The notes under the pieces were generated by a model that saw only the letters and a program-made list of their open reading frames with translations, did no database searches and was not told the DNA's origin. From Flammula alnicola (lineage: Eukaryota > Basidiomycota > Agaricomycetes > Agaricales > Strophariaceae), in the NCBI GenBank assembly GCA_015499995.1, contig JADNRV010000189.1, positions 1-64,000 of the forward strand: 64,000 nt of DNA, written 5' to 3'. Numbering within the stretch: position 1 is the first letter of the stretch; every line of letters starts with the position of its first letter. Shown piece by piece: positions 11,020 to 22,069 of this stretch. The translations under genes and the position numbers were made by a program.

Positions 11020-13528
11020 CTGGATTGCTCATCCCTTCTTCCAACTATTAAAGAAGGATACACCTTGGAATTGGACCATTCTGCATGATGAAGCTTTCCA
11101 GCTTTGCAAACAGATATTAATGAATGCTCCAGTATGCGGCTATGCCATGCCTGGGCAACCTTACTATGTATACACTGATGCTTGCAACTATGGCTTGGGA
11201 GGAATTCTACAGCAAGTACAACCCATCCTCATTAAAGATCTCAAGGGCACTAAGATATATGATCGACTACAAAAGGCTTACTCAAGAAAGGAACCAGTAC
11301 CCATACTAGTACCTACCTTGTCCAAAGACATACAAGATGTACCCCCTTTGAGTAATTGGAGAAAGGATCTGGACAACACTACCGTCTATGTAGAACATGT
11401 AGTTGCATATTGGTCTAGAGTCCTGAAGTCTGCAGAATGCAACTATTCCCCCACAGAACAAGAGGCGCTCGCTCTAAAGGAAGCACTAATCAAATTCCAG
11501 CTATTTTTGGAAGGAGAGAAGGTGTTAGCAATTACTGATTATGCTGCGCTCACCTGGAGTAAGACTTTCCAAAATATAAATTGGTGCTTACTCACTTGGG
11601 AAACTGTTTTTTCCACATACCCGGACTTGAGAATTGTGCACCGTGCTGGCAGAGTTCACTCAATGTCGACCCCATCTCCAGGCTTAGAAGGTGACTATCT
11701 TACTCAGATGGCCCCTTAACAGATGAAACTATATCAGTAGATCTTACAGCTGCAAACGAAGATCCCCTGAGAAACATGCATGTATGACGAGCTAGGTAAC
11801 AAATTTGAGGAATGGCTTTTATTAGTCGCAACCAATTTTATGGCTGCCCATCATGACAATTTGGATTTCTCAACTGACTTGGAAAGTATTGAAATTGCTA
11901 CTAATGATGGGGTTGTCTCGTTGTCTTATCAATCTTCGTCTTCATATTCAGTCATTGTAGGATTATCCTCAGAAGAAATTAATTCATGGAAAGAGGGTTA
12001 TAAGAAAGACAATTATTTCAGTAGCATAATTGAATCCAAGACTGATGATGCTACAGGATTAGTACCAACAGATCGCACTCATTACCATTACGCTAAAAAC
12101 AAACTGTTGTATTTTAAGGATTGGCAAGGTAATAACTGGCTTTGCGTATCTAAATCCCTTCGAGCAATGTTAATGGCTGAAGTGCATGACAGAATCACTG
12201 AAACTAGCCACGCTGGGTTTCATAAAACCTATAATAAGTTGGCTGCTACATATTACTGGCTGTGAATGTCTCGAGAACTGAAAATATTTGTTGGATCCTG
12301 CGATATCTGTCAAAAGGCTAAACCAAGGCGCCATGCACCCATGGGTCTGCTCCAACCTATCCCAATACTGTCTCAGCCATTTGAAGTAGTTAGTATGGAT
12401 TTCATTCCAGAATTGCCATCATCAAATGGTTTCGACAATATCCTTGTCATTGTGGATAAACTAACCAAGTATGGAATCTTTATACCATGCTCTACGTCTA
12501 TCTCAGAAGTCGACACAGCCTGGTTATTTTTCAAACACATTATTGCCCATTATGATATACCACGGCAGGTAATTATGGACCGAGACACACAATAGCATAA
12601 TGATTTTTAGAAAGAAACTTGCAGACTAATGGGAATGACCAGAGCACTTACTACTTTGCATCATCTTCAAGCAGATGGCCAAATGAAAGTCTTGAATCAG
12701 ACTCTTGAAATTATGCTGTGTGCTTATGTAGGACCTTCCCAAACTGACTGGTCCGATCATGTGGATAATATTATGCTCACCTACAATTTAACCCCTCATA
12801 CAGTGACTAATTTTCCCCCAGTGTATCTGCTCCGCGGGTACACTTCGATAACATGCTCTACCTTAATACACCTGGGAGCCTTGGTTAAACAACCATGTCT
12901 TTCAGAATCAAGTGATACCATCCATGAAAGTGCCTTAGCCATGTCAGAGGAATTTGACGCTGATCGCATGTGTGCCAAAAAAGTGCTATATTTATCCCAG
13001 ATACATCAACAAAAGGCTTACAACAAAGGACAATTAATCATAGAATTTGAGGAGGGTGAATTAGTTGTTTTGAACCCTTATTCCTTAGAGCTTCTTAAAA
13101 ACGAGACAGGTAGAGGGCGAAAATTGCTAATGAAGTACAACGGGCCTTTTGAGATAACTTACCAACTTAGAATGCTGGCCTCCTATGGTATTCACCTTAT
13201 TTTAAATATAGCTCATTTGGAAAAATATATGTTACCACCTTCCGAATTCGGGATATGCCCTAGTGGCAGATTGCAGCGTGCTGATTTCGAAGATGAACGT
13301 GAATATGAAGTTGAAAGAATACTTTCAGAGAGGCTTAGAAAGGTCAGGAATGACAGAAAGATCAAACAGTATCACATACAATTCATCAGCTATGGTCCTG
13401 AAGATGACATGTGGCTTTCTGCCAAGGATCTGAAGAATGCACCAGAAATATTAAGAACGGAGAAACACAGAAAGGACTCTCAAAAAATGAGGCAAATGAG
13501 CGATACTGGAAGACAACTCATGGCCTGA
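11020..13528 (+). pseudogene. pol: RNase H-integrase-chromodomain part of Ty3 element 2
   Basis: This continues the interrupted pol. RNase H begins with the YVYTDACNYGLGGIL motif (about 11165) and includes NYSPTEQEALALKEAL. Integrase has HAGFHKTYNKLAATYYW followed by CDICQKAKP (HHCC finger), then MDFIPELPSSNGFDNILV and MDRDTQ. A chromodomain-like segment (EYEVERILSER ... MWLSAKDLKNAPEIL) ends at a TGA at 13526-13528. Breaks include a frameshift near 11717, TGA at about 12263 (apparent Arg) and TAG codons near 12593 and 12608 that replace residues expected to be Gln or Trp. The decay is older and more varied than in element 1. Confidence 0.9.
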
Positions 13529-13796
13529 TAACATGAAAGCTATCAGTTCACACCCTCACATGAGGTACTGTACTCTGACATATAAAAGCACCCAAGAATT
13601 CACTCCTAAACCTCAGTCCCCAGCTTCTTTTTCCAACATTTCGTCTTTTACCTCTCTCAACATCCTTCACAACATTCACGATGCCTATTTAACAATACGC
13701 AGTCACCGTCCACTCCAACAAGGGCTGAGACCGTTTGTGCTGCCTTCTTCTTGACAACGAGCTTCGCTACCATTTTACCAACCTCCTGGACTCAGT
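13529..13796 (+). other. Post-pol region of element 2 with TATA box
   Basis: This is the region between the pol stop and the truncated 3' side of element 2. A TATAAAAG box lies at 13581-13588, and an ATG at 13681 starts a frame broken after three codons by TAA. The layout (pol end, TATA box, ATG about 100 bp later) parallels element 1. The 3' LTR of element 2 is not seen; LTR family B sequence begins at about 13797. Confidence 0.5.
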
Positions 13797-14164
13797 GTCC
13801 TTTGGCCCGCGATCGACACATCTAACACCATATCCATATTGGACTATTCATGCCTCAAGGCTTCAGAAGTCTCATTCTATGCAGGTTTCTCCAGTCGAAG
13901 CCTCTGGTTTGATTCGCAGGGACACATGGAGGTCATGCTTCTTTGGCATCAACCTTAGTTTTACGCATACTTCTGAGCTTACTAGCTAGGCCCACCAGAC
14001 TGTAGATAGTTACTTCCATTGTACTAGATTATGTGGTTTCCCACGTGTAACCCACTTAGTCGGCCAGCACAAGGTATGCTGCCTACCCTTGATTCCCTGG
14101 TGTAATAGGTTGATTGATTGGAAAATCACAAAATTTCATGGGCGGACCGCGCTGCACCCTATCA
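13797..14164 (-). repeat. LTR family B, copy 1 (fragment)
   Basis: About 370 bp matches 25662-26027 throughout, with many transitions. On the minus strand it starts TGATAGGG, like the start of LTR family A, followed by a similar CATGAAATTTTG stretch. This suggests A and B are related LTR families. The other end is not defined here. Confidence 0.65.
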
Positions 14165-14538
14165 GCGTATACAGTCCACCTCCTCCCTTAGACATTACCA
14201 TATGATGTCCTCACTTCCTTGCCCATTTCTGTGCTGTATATCATCAATATTCCTGTCAGTTTACATTCCAACCCTCTTCTTGACTCCTTCTCCTCCAAGG
14301 AAGAATCCTACAAGCACGTCCAACTTGTCCAGGACTTCTTGGAAGTGACCATCATCTGGATCTGCGAGGCTCTCGAGCTCTCGATTAAAGCACCCTGAGA
14401 AAGCTTGTAGAAGTGGGGCACCTACTTCAGTTATTCGGTGGAGGAATTCAATGAGAAGATTAGTTTCATGAGGTATAGGGCCCCGCTATCGAAGGAGGTA
14501 GAAATGGCAAACACAGATCGTGCTCTTATCCTTCACCC
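14165..14538. other. Unassigned spacer
   Basis: There is no coding frame or repeat I can name. The last 8 bases (CTTCACCC, 14531-14538) are the left target duplication of the following hAT-like element. Confidence 0.5.
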
Positions 14539-15095
14539 TAGTGTTCGAAGGTCCGGTTAGGTCCAGTTTTTGGGTGCCCGGAGGCTCTAACCGGGACCGA
14601 GACCAGTTAGCCTTTGTTCCCAGACCCAAAATAACCGGACCTAACTGCAAATAACCGCTTATAACCAGTTAGTTGCAGTTAGTAACTGGTTAAGACCGAA
14701 AATATTTAAAACCGGTTATAACTGGTAATAACTGCATGTTCGTGACTTAGTATAATTTATTCTCCTTCATGTAAGCTTCAAATCGACCCTGGGAACGTTA
14801 ATTTCGGTAAAGAACTGACTGAGTTATGATTTTATTACATGCTATCTACTCTTTTGACTGATATTTTATAGTTTTAACCATAACTAAGTCAGTTCTTGAC
14901 CTAAAATTATGGTCCAGGGCTTGTTTTAACGAGAAAAATAAGAGCTACAAATAACCGGTTATAACCGGTCACAAAATAACCGGTTAGATGCTTCTCAAAA
15001 ACCATTAACCACTAACCGCGGTCCGGTTATTTGCGGTTAAGGTCCGGTTAGGTCTCGGTTATTTTCCGGTTAATTAACCGGACCTTTAAACACTA
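14539..15095. mobile_element. hAT-like MITE (557 bp)
   Basis: The element starts TAGTGTTCGAAGGTCCGGTT and ends with the inverted counterpart (AACCGGACCTTTAAACACTA), giving a terminal inverted repeat of about 20 bp with two mismatches. It is flanked by perfect 8-bp duplications, CTTCACCC at 14531-14538 and 15096-15103, the size made by hAT transposases. The interior is packed with AACCGGTTA / TAACCGGTT motifs in both orientations, like hAT subterminal transposase-binding repeats. It has no coding capacity, so it must have moved with a transposase supplied elsewhere. Confidence 0.85.
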
Positions 15096-15651
15096 CTTCA
15101 CCCCACTGAGTTGTCTGTAGCATGAGCCTTTTGAAGAGGTAACTGCTTCACTGAGGCCAGAGGGAATAAAAATAAGAACAAAGGAAAAGCAAAGGTACAT
15201 TTAAAAATAAAAACGAGGGGAGGTAAGAATAAGAACCCATAAGGGTGCAAGCCATAGGGAATAAAACGATGGTTGCTACGCTAGGAAAAAAAAAAGAGGA
15301 AAAATAAGAACCCTTTCCAAAGGAAGGGGTGCAGTTTTATTCCCTCCGGCTTGCACCCTACGAGCAAAGGCTTATTTTTACTTTTGCCTCTGTCTTTTAC
15401 CTTATGGCCTGCGCCTAATCTTTTTATTCTTATATTTATAATAAGAACCCGTAGGGCTGCAGCCAAAGGGAATAAAAAGGAGGAAAAATAAGAATAAAAC
15501 AGTTTTACCCAACAAAGGGCCATAAAAACAAATAAACAAAGTTACTAAGTAATTATAAATAGCTAAGCTACTAAAAATAATATTGTAAAAATATTTTTTT
15601 ATAACATTTGAAGGGGATAAGGCAATGATATGTTTTAAAAAATTACTGAAT

Positions 15652-15723
15652 GGAAACATTTGGGCTCGAACCAAAAACCGTCCCCTTAAAAGGGGGACAC
15701 TCAACCAATCGAGTTCTGCTTCC
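15652..15723 (-). tRNA. tRNA-Lys(TTT), mitochondrial type
   Basis: A full 72-nt cloverleaf folds on the minus strand. The acceptor stem is GGAAGCA with TGTTTCC (one G-T pair), the D arm is ACTC-GAGT, the anticodon stem is TCCCC-GGGGA with loop CTTTTAA (anticodon TTT), and the T arm is TTTGG-CCAAA with loop TTCGAGC. Position 8 is G rather than the T of nuclear tRNAs, so a good A box for RNA polymerase III is lacking. It probably derives from mitochondrial DNA and may not be expressed in the nucleus. Confidence 0.82.
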
Positions 15724-15933
15724 AGCATTTAAACTATTAAATATAAAAATTTAATTTATTCTACTTTTATCTTCCCATCGGAGCCTGCAGCCCTCAGGGC
15801 AAAGGTTGCTTTTGTCTTTTTAGTTAGGATTTTACTTACTTTTGCCTTTGTCTCTTAGTAAAAATTAAGAACGGACAATAGTGGGAGGAATAGAAATAAG
15901 AACGAGCTTAAGTGGTAGGTCAAAAGTTTGTTT

Positions 15934-16003
15934 AAGCCTTAGAAGATTTGAACTCCTACATGTCCCTCATCAAGAAACCATTCTACCCTTAAATTAAAGG
16001 CTC
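15934..16003 (-). tRNA. tRNA-Ile(GAT), mitochondrial type
   Basis: A 70-nt cloverleaf folds on the minus strand. The acceptor stem is GAGCCTT with AAGGCTT, the D stem is short (ATT-AAT), the anticodon stem is GTTTC-GGGAC with two G-T pairs and loop TTGATGA (anticodon GAT), and the T arm is AGGAG-CTTCT with loop TTCAAAT. The weak D arm and AT-rich loops are mitochondrial features. It lies 210 bp upstream of the Lys tRNA on the same strand. Confidence 0.72.
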
Positions 16004-16215
16004 TTTTTAAAAATTATAAAAATTAAATTTACTTTTAATTCAATTTTTAACTGCCCCTAGTATCAACTTTTGCCTCCCTTTTAGTTAAAAATTTTAATAA
16101 TTTTTTTAATTAACCGATGAAAAGTAGAAGCCGCCTTAGTTTTTATTCTTATTTTTAAAGATAGATGTACCTTTGCTTTTCCTTTGTTCTTATTTTTATT
16201 CTTACTTTTTACCCA

Positions 16216-16469
16216 ATACATTGTGTGAACTTAAGTCTCAAGAAGAATTACTCTTCCTTGTTTAAGGTTTAGTTTATTGATAGTGTTTGAGCTTCCTCTG
16301 GCTATTGATCAACAGGGCTTCCTGTGATTGTAAACTCACTTAGATGTGCAAGGTACTGATCTCATGATCAAACATTGATACTCAATTTATTATTTTATCA
16401 CTCTCATGACAACTCGCTCAAATATTCTAATAAATCACACAAGGTTTTCAACAAGTGTGCACCCATTGT
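16216..16469. other. Unassigned spacer
   Basis: AT-rich DNA with no coding frame or repeat I can name. Confidence 0.4.
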
Positions 16470-16680
16470 GACCATGTGAAAATTGTAGTGCATACTCGTC
16501 GCGGTCCCTGCATGAAAGTTACAGGTTGTTAAAGTCAAGTTAAAGTCAAAAGTTTGTACAAATTGTCAAGTTAAAGGAAGTCTGAGTTCGGCATTGTTTG
16601 AGTTTTACAAAGTCTATTACTACTTGATTATCTAGTAGTTTACACATATCCTGTACTAAGCATCTTTAACACCCAATATA
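16470..16680 (+). repeat. LTR-like repeat fragment, family C
   Basis: Bases 16470-16603 match about 30895-31042 (shared CTCGTCGCGGTCCCTGCATG). Bases 16600-16675 match 10940-11015 at the right end of the insertion in element 2 (shared ACTAAGCATCTTTAA). The piece thus joins two parts found apart elsewhere and is probably the end of an LTR family. Confidence 0.6.
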
Positions 16681-17827
16681 GACACCCCCAGCGACATCCA
16701 CAAAAGTTCCTGCATTGATGATCAAATATCCCTCCCACTCCAAAATTGATTCAAGTGGATGACCTAAGAGTTTTCATCAGAGTTTTGTGAGTCAAAAAAC
16801 CAAGTACTTACCTTGTGAGATTGAATTCATGTACATGTTGCCTGTAACTTGGAAGAACTGACCACCATTGATGGTCACATGCTTGGTGAGAGACACTGGG
16901 AACATAGTTAGCAAATTTTTCTGAGAAACAGAATATGCACTTACTGCCAGCCCATGAACAGATGATTGGAAGCACTCGGCGAAGCATGCCCTTTGTTAAT
17001 TCTAAAAGACTTTAGATTATATACCAAAAAAAAGAATAAAAACTTACTAGTAACAATAAAAACTATGAGAAAAAGACAAAGAATTATGATTTTTGTTGTA
17101 GTATGCATCGAGGGCAGTAGAATCAAGTAAGATGAGCAGCACATGATGTGATGGAGTGTCACACATCTAGCCTGTTTTGTTCTTATTTTTATTTGACACA
17201 GAGACAGATAAAGAAATCCAGAATTGCTTACATAATCAAATAATTCAATTGTACTGGCTATGAATAATGGATGGTGGTGGTTAAAGATCAAGAGCAGTTG
17301 TTGTGTAATTTAAGGTTTATATACTGTGCTACTATCTACATGTGCAAAGTCTGACAAGTCAAGCCATATATTCTCATATCATCTAGGTATATATTTATAC
17401 ACATCTAGATATATATATATATAAAACCCAACAATATTTTTTGGTTTAATCTGATTATGTAAGCAATTCTGTCATTTTTTTATCTGGCTCTATGTCAAAT
17501 AAAAATAATAGAAATACAAAAAAAAAAAAAAACCAGCACATATAGTGAGCTAGATGAAGTTTTTTAAGGATGCAAATAGATATAGTCAATATATACAATA
17601 GATCACTGTCACTAATGCTTTTTGAAAATTGAATCTTACTTTGAGTTTTTTTTCTCTTCTGCTTCTGGTGCAGAAAAAAAAAACTTAAAGATAGCAAGGG
17701 GGTACCAAAACCTTAGATATTACCTAACATCGACAAAATATTTAAGGACCTGGCAGATGACCCACCCTCCATTGTAAGCATTATATAATGATCAATATGT
17801 CCTAATATAGTATATACGATCAATTTA
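16681..17827. other. AT-rich spacer without recognisable genes
   Basis: It contains an A-tract (17518-17532) and short AT runs such as the TA repeat at about 17410-17422. The open frames are short and have no domain. It may contain the 3' flank of the PHD-finger pseudogene. Confidence 0.4.
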
Positions 17828-19640
17828 TCAACCAAGATGGCGCACACTCTTGGCCACACGTCCTGCACCATCAGAAATGCATGTTTCGCACATCCAGCCC
17901 CTCAGCGCAATGTCCAAACCAACACAGTCAAGATGATACTATCTATAGTTAACAAGAAATGTTATGAAAAAAATTAATAAATGGTACGTACCCATTTTAT
18001 AACACACTTTGTGTTTTTACATTGAATTGTTCCTCCATCAGGATGTACCTCTGCATCTTTACCACATGTACACTTCTCAAGCTCAGCAAGGTTGAATCGA
18101 GAATGAAATGTCCTTCTCTCTGGTCGACCAGATGGTCCAAGGATGGGGACTTGTGGCAGCTCCAAGGGCATGGGAGCATCAAGATTATGTGGGAAAGGCA
18201 TGCAAGAATCCAAAATGGATGCTGCCGTGGCTTGTGCTGAGGGCAATGATGCAGCACCAGTGCCCAGAGCAGTGTTCTCAATGGGTGGGAGGACCTGGTT
18301 GAGTGGTTGTTCATCACTGTTATAATACATGTCTAAAATAGACTTTAATTAGGATAGTAGATTAGTTAAAATGAGAAAATAGTACCGTCATCATCATCAT
18401 GGGGCACCAGCATGGCTGAACCACTATCCTGATGTTCTGGTGCAGCTGATGTATCTGTCTAGATGATAGTAAATAAATTAGTATGAATGCAAGATAACTG
18501 AAGATATTATTACCTCAGGTTCTTGAGCATCATTTCTATCCAACTCATTACTGTTCTGGTCAGAGTCCGAGACATGCTCGTCATCCTCACCAGCTTCGAC
18601 CTCAGCTGTTGATGTCGCCAGCACCACAGTCGAAGTATGCGCTTCTGAAATCACTATCTTCTTTGCTTCCTTCACCTTTCCAGGCCAGTGCACAACAGTG
18701 TTGCGCTGGTCCCTCCAGAAGGACATCATCTGAGTGGTTTCAAACTTTGTAAGCTCCCAAAGTGGGGCATAGTAAGTGAGTGATGCAGATGGATGTTTCA
18801 ATAGGACGTGGGATCAGAGGATGTACTTCCACACAGCTGGAGACTGCTTATTCAGGCAGATAGGACATGTCACAGGGACATTTGAGCAGGGAGATGTCGA
18901 AGTGGACTCCGCAGCAACTGTATAATAAAAGACCTGCCAGTTTCTGCATCCTGAAGAGTGGTGTGTATTTACCTTCATCTTTCCGCTAGCACCATGTGCA
19001 AGGAATATCTGACAGTTTGAGGATGAGCAAAGGCAGAGCCTGCAGGGCTCATCTTCTCAGGTGATGTTTGGGTCAAAAAGGACATGGGCGCCTATATGTT
19101 CGAGTGCTCGTTGACCAACTGTGGTGCCAAACTCGAAGCTGGGAGATCAGAGCGAGCAGCTGTTGGTTGTGCCCTTGATGTTGTCGAGCTCTGAGGTGGC
19201 TAAACGGCAGGAGAAGCAGGATTTCCCTGTGAGTCATATAAATAAGTATCAGTAACAATAAGGTTGAAAAATCATACCAGTATGTTCACGGTATGAAAAA
19301 TTGTCTGTGAGGGATGCATGCAAGCTCCTTGATGTTATTACTTGTTAACTGGCCAGGAATCATCGCCACTAAGCCCACAAGGGAGGTTCCTTGGAATAGA
19401 TAGAACATTTGACCTATTCCTCATGACACAAACTCAGGATCCATTGCTTGGATATACTTCCCTGGGACATGTAGCATGAGCTCCTTGATTCAATACAAGC
19501 GCCAGTCATTCTGAAGAAAAATATCATCATCAGAAGTAGAGGGACGTAGACCAAGAACCTGAATTGAGATGGTTATCTTCTCGAGCTCGTAGAGGTCTGC
19601 TTGTGGGACTGCGGTAATAGTGCTGTCAGAATTTATCTTG
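17828..19640 (-). pseudogene. PHD-finger protein of a mobile-element-linked Agaricomycete family (decayed)
   Basis: Spliced exons on the minus strand can be followed by GT-AG introns. In order they read FEFGTTVGQRALEHIGAHVL (about 19146-19087), PCRLCLCSSSNCQIFLAHG, then CPICLNKQSPAVWKYIL with HVLLKHPSASLTYYAPLW (to about 18511), an acidic linker, and a C-terminal C4HC3 PHD-like finger. The finger runs from CTCGKDAEVHPDGG through CKNTKC to YHLDCVGLD and MCETC, with a 54-bp intron at 17940-17993, and ends with TGA at 17828-17830. Two in-frame TGA codons (19059-19057 and 18816-18814) break it, both where Arg fits. A coding remnant further upstream (about 19380-19600) also belongs. From memory, similar proteins occur in many copies in mushroom genomes near transposons; the function is unknown. 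Confidence 0.6.
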
Positions 19641-20419
19641 ATGCTATTGACCTCACTAATACAACATCAGGAAAAACACTTTTTCCTCAGGTCTTCCCAA
19701 GAAACTCCTAGGGCGGCCTAAGAGTGCTAGGTCAGCCAGGTTGCTCATACTCTCTTGGGTGTCAGTTAGGAGATAACTTTTCTTTAGGGTAACCTAGGAG
19801 ATCCCTAGGACACCCTAGGATGTACTGGAGGCAACCTAATGGTTTCCTAGATTGCAGTCAAATTTACTCAGAGTGTCCTAGGACAACACAATAGGTCTTA
19901 GGCTTGGGTCAATTTGCATTTCTGTTGCCCTGGGGGTTCCCTTGTCCTGCCTCTAAGCACAATTTTCGAGTAGGTTTGAATCAATATATAATATAGTACA
20001 ATATAGTACAAGGACTATTATTGAACATACTATGTAACTACCTACAGTTACATCTGATATACTCACAGTGACATAGAGTAGTTGTCACTGCACCCACAGC
20101 ATCATGGGGCAGTCTTTGATGTACCCGCGGCATCATGGATTCATCATAGATGCACATGCAGCGTCATGGGGTCATCATTGTTGGACTGTGGCTGTCTCTT
20201 CTCTGCCCACCCAGATCCTTCAAGAGTGAGCACCAGCGGTGTCATGGCATCATTGTCATTAGACCCACAGGGTCGTGGAGTCATCATTGTTGCACCTGCA
20301 GTGTCTCCCTGTATAGCCCATGGGGTGGTAAGTAGTATATTATGTGAGAGATGAATAATGGAATAAGTCATAAGACCCACTCCACAATGCACCTCATGGG
20401 ACTCCTTCTTTGTAGCTGG

Positions 20420-21045
20420 TGCTGTCTCGCATGTTCAGTGTTGGAAGGAGAAGCAATAGCCAGCCCACATCACTTAAGTGGGGGGCACTCAGCTCATTTA
20501 CCTAGCATAGTAGTTATCAGTATCAAATATAAAGAATTAAAAACTCACCAGACACCAAAACACAGCAAAAGAACAGGGAGGGAGTAAGGGTTAAACATTA
20601 AACATTAATGTGTAAGTTGAACCAGTGTGGGACAGTGTCTTCATCTGCTCATGCATATGAGGGAGAGGTGGACAAGGCGGCAGCCTGAAACCTCATTCTA
20701 TACAAATGAGAGGGGATGTGGGTTAGAGCTGTCATACAGGATGGCTTGCCATGTACCTGATCGCTGTCATGCTTCTCGTTCTCCTCCTCATGCCCATCGC
20801 CTCTGTGGTTTCTGTGTTTCATAGCCGTTGGGCTCACTTGCAATGATGAGCGAACGTGCACTGCCATGGGTATTGTTATCACTTGTGCTGTCCTTGCTGG
20901 TGCTCGTATGCTCAGCATTGGGAGGTGAAGGAGAAGGAGCTGGCCCACATTGCTCAGGTGGAGCAGCACAGCTCATTTACCTAGCAAAGTAGCTGACAGT
21001 ATCAATTATAAAGAAACTGAAAACTTACCGCTCACCAAAGAATGG
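20420..21045. repeat. Direct duplication inside the TIR element
   Basis: About 145 bp at 20420-20560 recurs at 20900-21045 (shared CAGCTCATTTACCTAGCA). Each copy contains a minus-strand sequence resembling an exon end followed by GTAAATGAGCT, so it may be a duplicated exon-intron boundary of a lost gene. Confidence 0.55.
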
Positions 21046-22069
21046 GTGGAGAGGAAATGAGTGTTGAGCGTTAAGTTCAACTTTGGAACTCAAATGTTGT
21101 TCAACATGTCATGTGAACCATTCGAACTCTGCAGATTTGAGATATGATCATGTGACTGAACATGTCACATCATGCTCTCCTTTTGTTGATTTCTGTGATA
21201 TATTTGCGACATGCATGTTGCAAATTCATAACACCAGATAATGCCTCGCTGCATGGTCACTCCTCCGGACCCTCTCCATGACTCTGCGTTTCCTGGCCAA
21301 TCTGGTCATTCTCGGAAACTGCCGGATTATGGATCAGCAACATTAAACGTTGTCGATCTTCGACTTCACGCCCTTCACCTCAACCCACCCTCTCTTGTTC
21401 CCCCTTCTTGTCAAGGAATATAAGTGAGCAATGAGGAGACTGAGTGATCAAGAGGAGGCCCTAGTAGAGGGGGACCTGCAAGGTACGTGAGCAGAATGAG
21501 TCAGTACTGCCAACTTGTTCTGCACTTCTCCTTCAATCTACACATGGACACTTACTGGTCACCTCTCCCCACAGCTTGTACAAGGAGACAATGAATGGCA
21601 GTTTGTTGTCTTCTTAGATTCGAACATTGTCTGATGCAGACAATGTTCGAATTCGTGCTTAAGACCTCGACCACGGCCTTACACCACCCGCGAGCCCCAT
21701 CTGCTGCACCATTTGGCATTGCACACCCTGGCTCCTCATCCCATCACCTTTACCCACAAATCTCCGATGCCCCAGGTGCATTGTCGGCCACCCCATGATG
21801 CCGCTGTTCGCTCTGCCACCACCGCTTGCTAACGGCCACCACCTCACGCAACACCAACCCACCCAACCAGACGTGACCTCATCACAGCCCACCCCGACCT
21901 CTCCATCAAGCCACCACCACAGTCCCAACCCCACCTTCTCAGGTTGACAGAGCTGGATGGCGAGCACCAGCTCTTCATGCTGTCACCTTCACCCACTGCC
22001 CACTCCCCTCAACAATGAATCCACGAGGCTGCTGTTGCATTGAGAATGACTCCTCAATGCCCCGGGTGC

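Larger units (their letters stand above)
15150..16215. other. Mitochondrial-type DNA in the nucleus (probable NUMT)
   Basis: About 1 kb is very AT-rich with short GC clusters (AAGGGTGCAAGCC and GGCTTGCACCCT repeated in both orientations), typical of fungal mitochondrial spacers. It carries two complete tRNA genes whose structure is mitochondrial rather than nuclear. A long inverted repeat lies at its two ends: 15167-15222 is nearly the reverse complement of 16137-16203. No intact mitochondrial protein gene is seen. Mobile-element DNA lies on both sides, so this is most likely an organellar fragment inserted in the nuclear genome; a mis-joined assembly is the main alternative. Confidence 0.65.

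Noticed and set aside
15652..15723. tRNA-derived SINE
   Set aside because: The Lys tRNA is complete on both sides, lacks a nuclear-type A box, and a second, different tRNA lies nearby in the same AT-rich block, so mitochondrial origin fits better.
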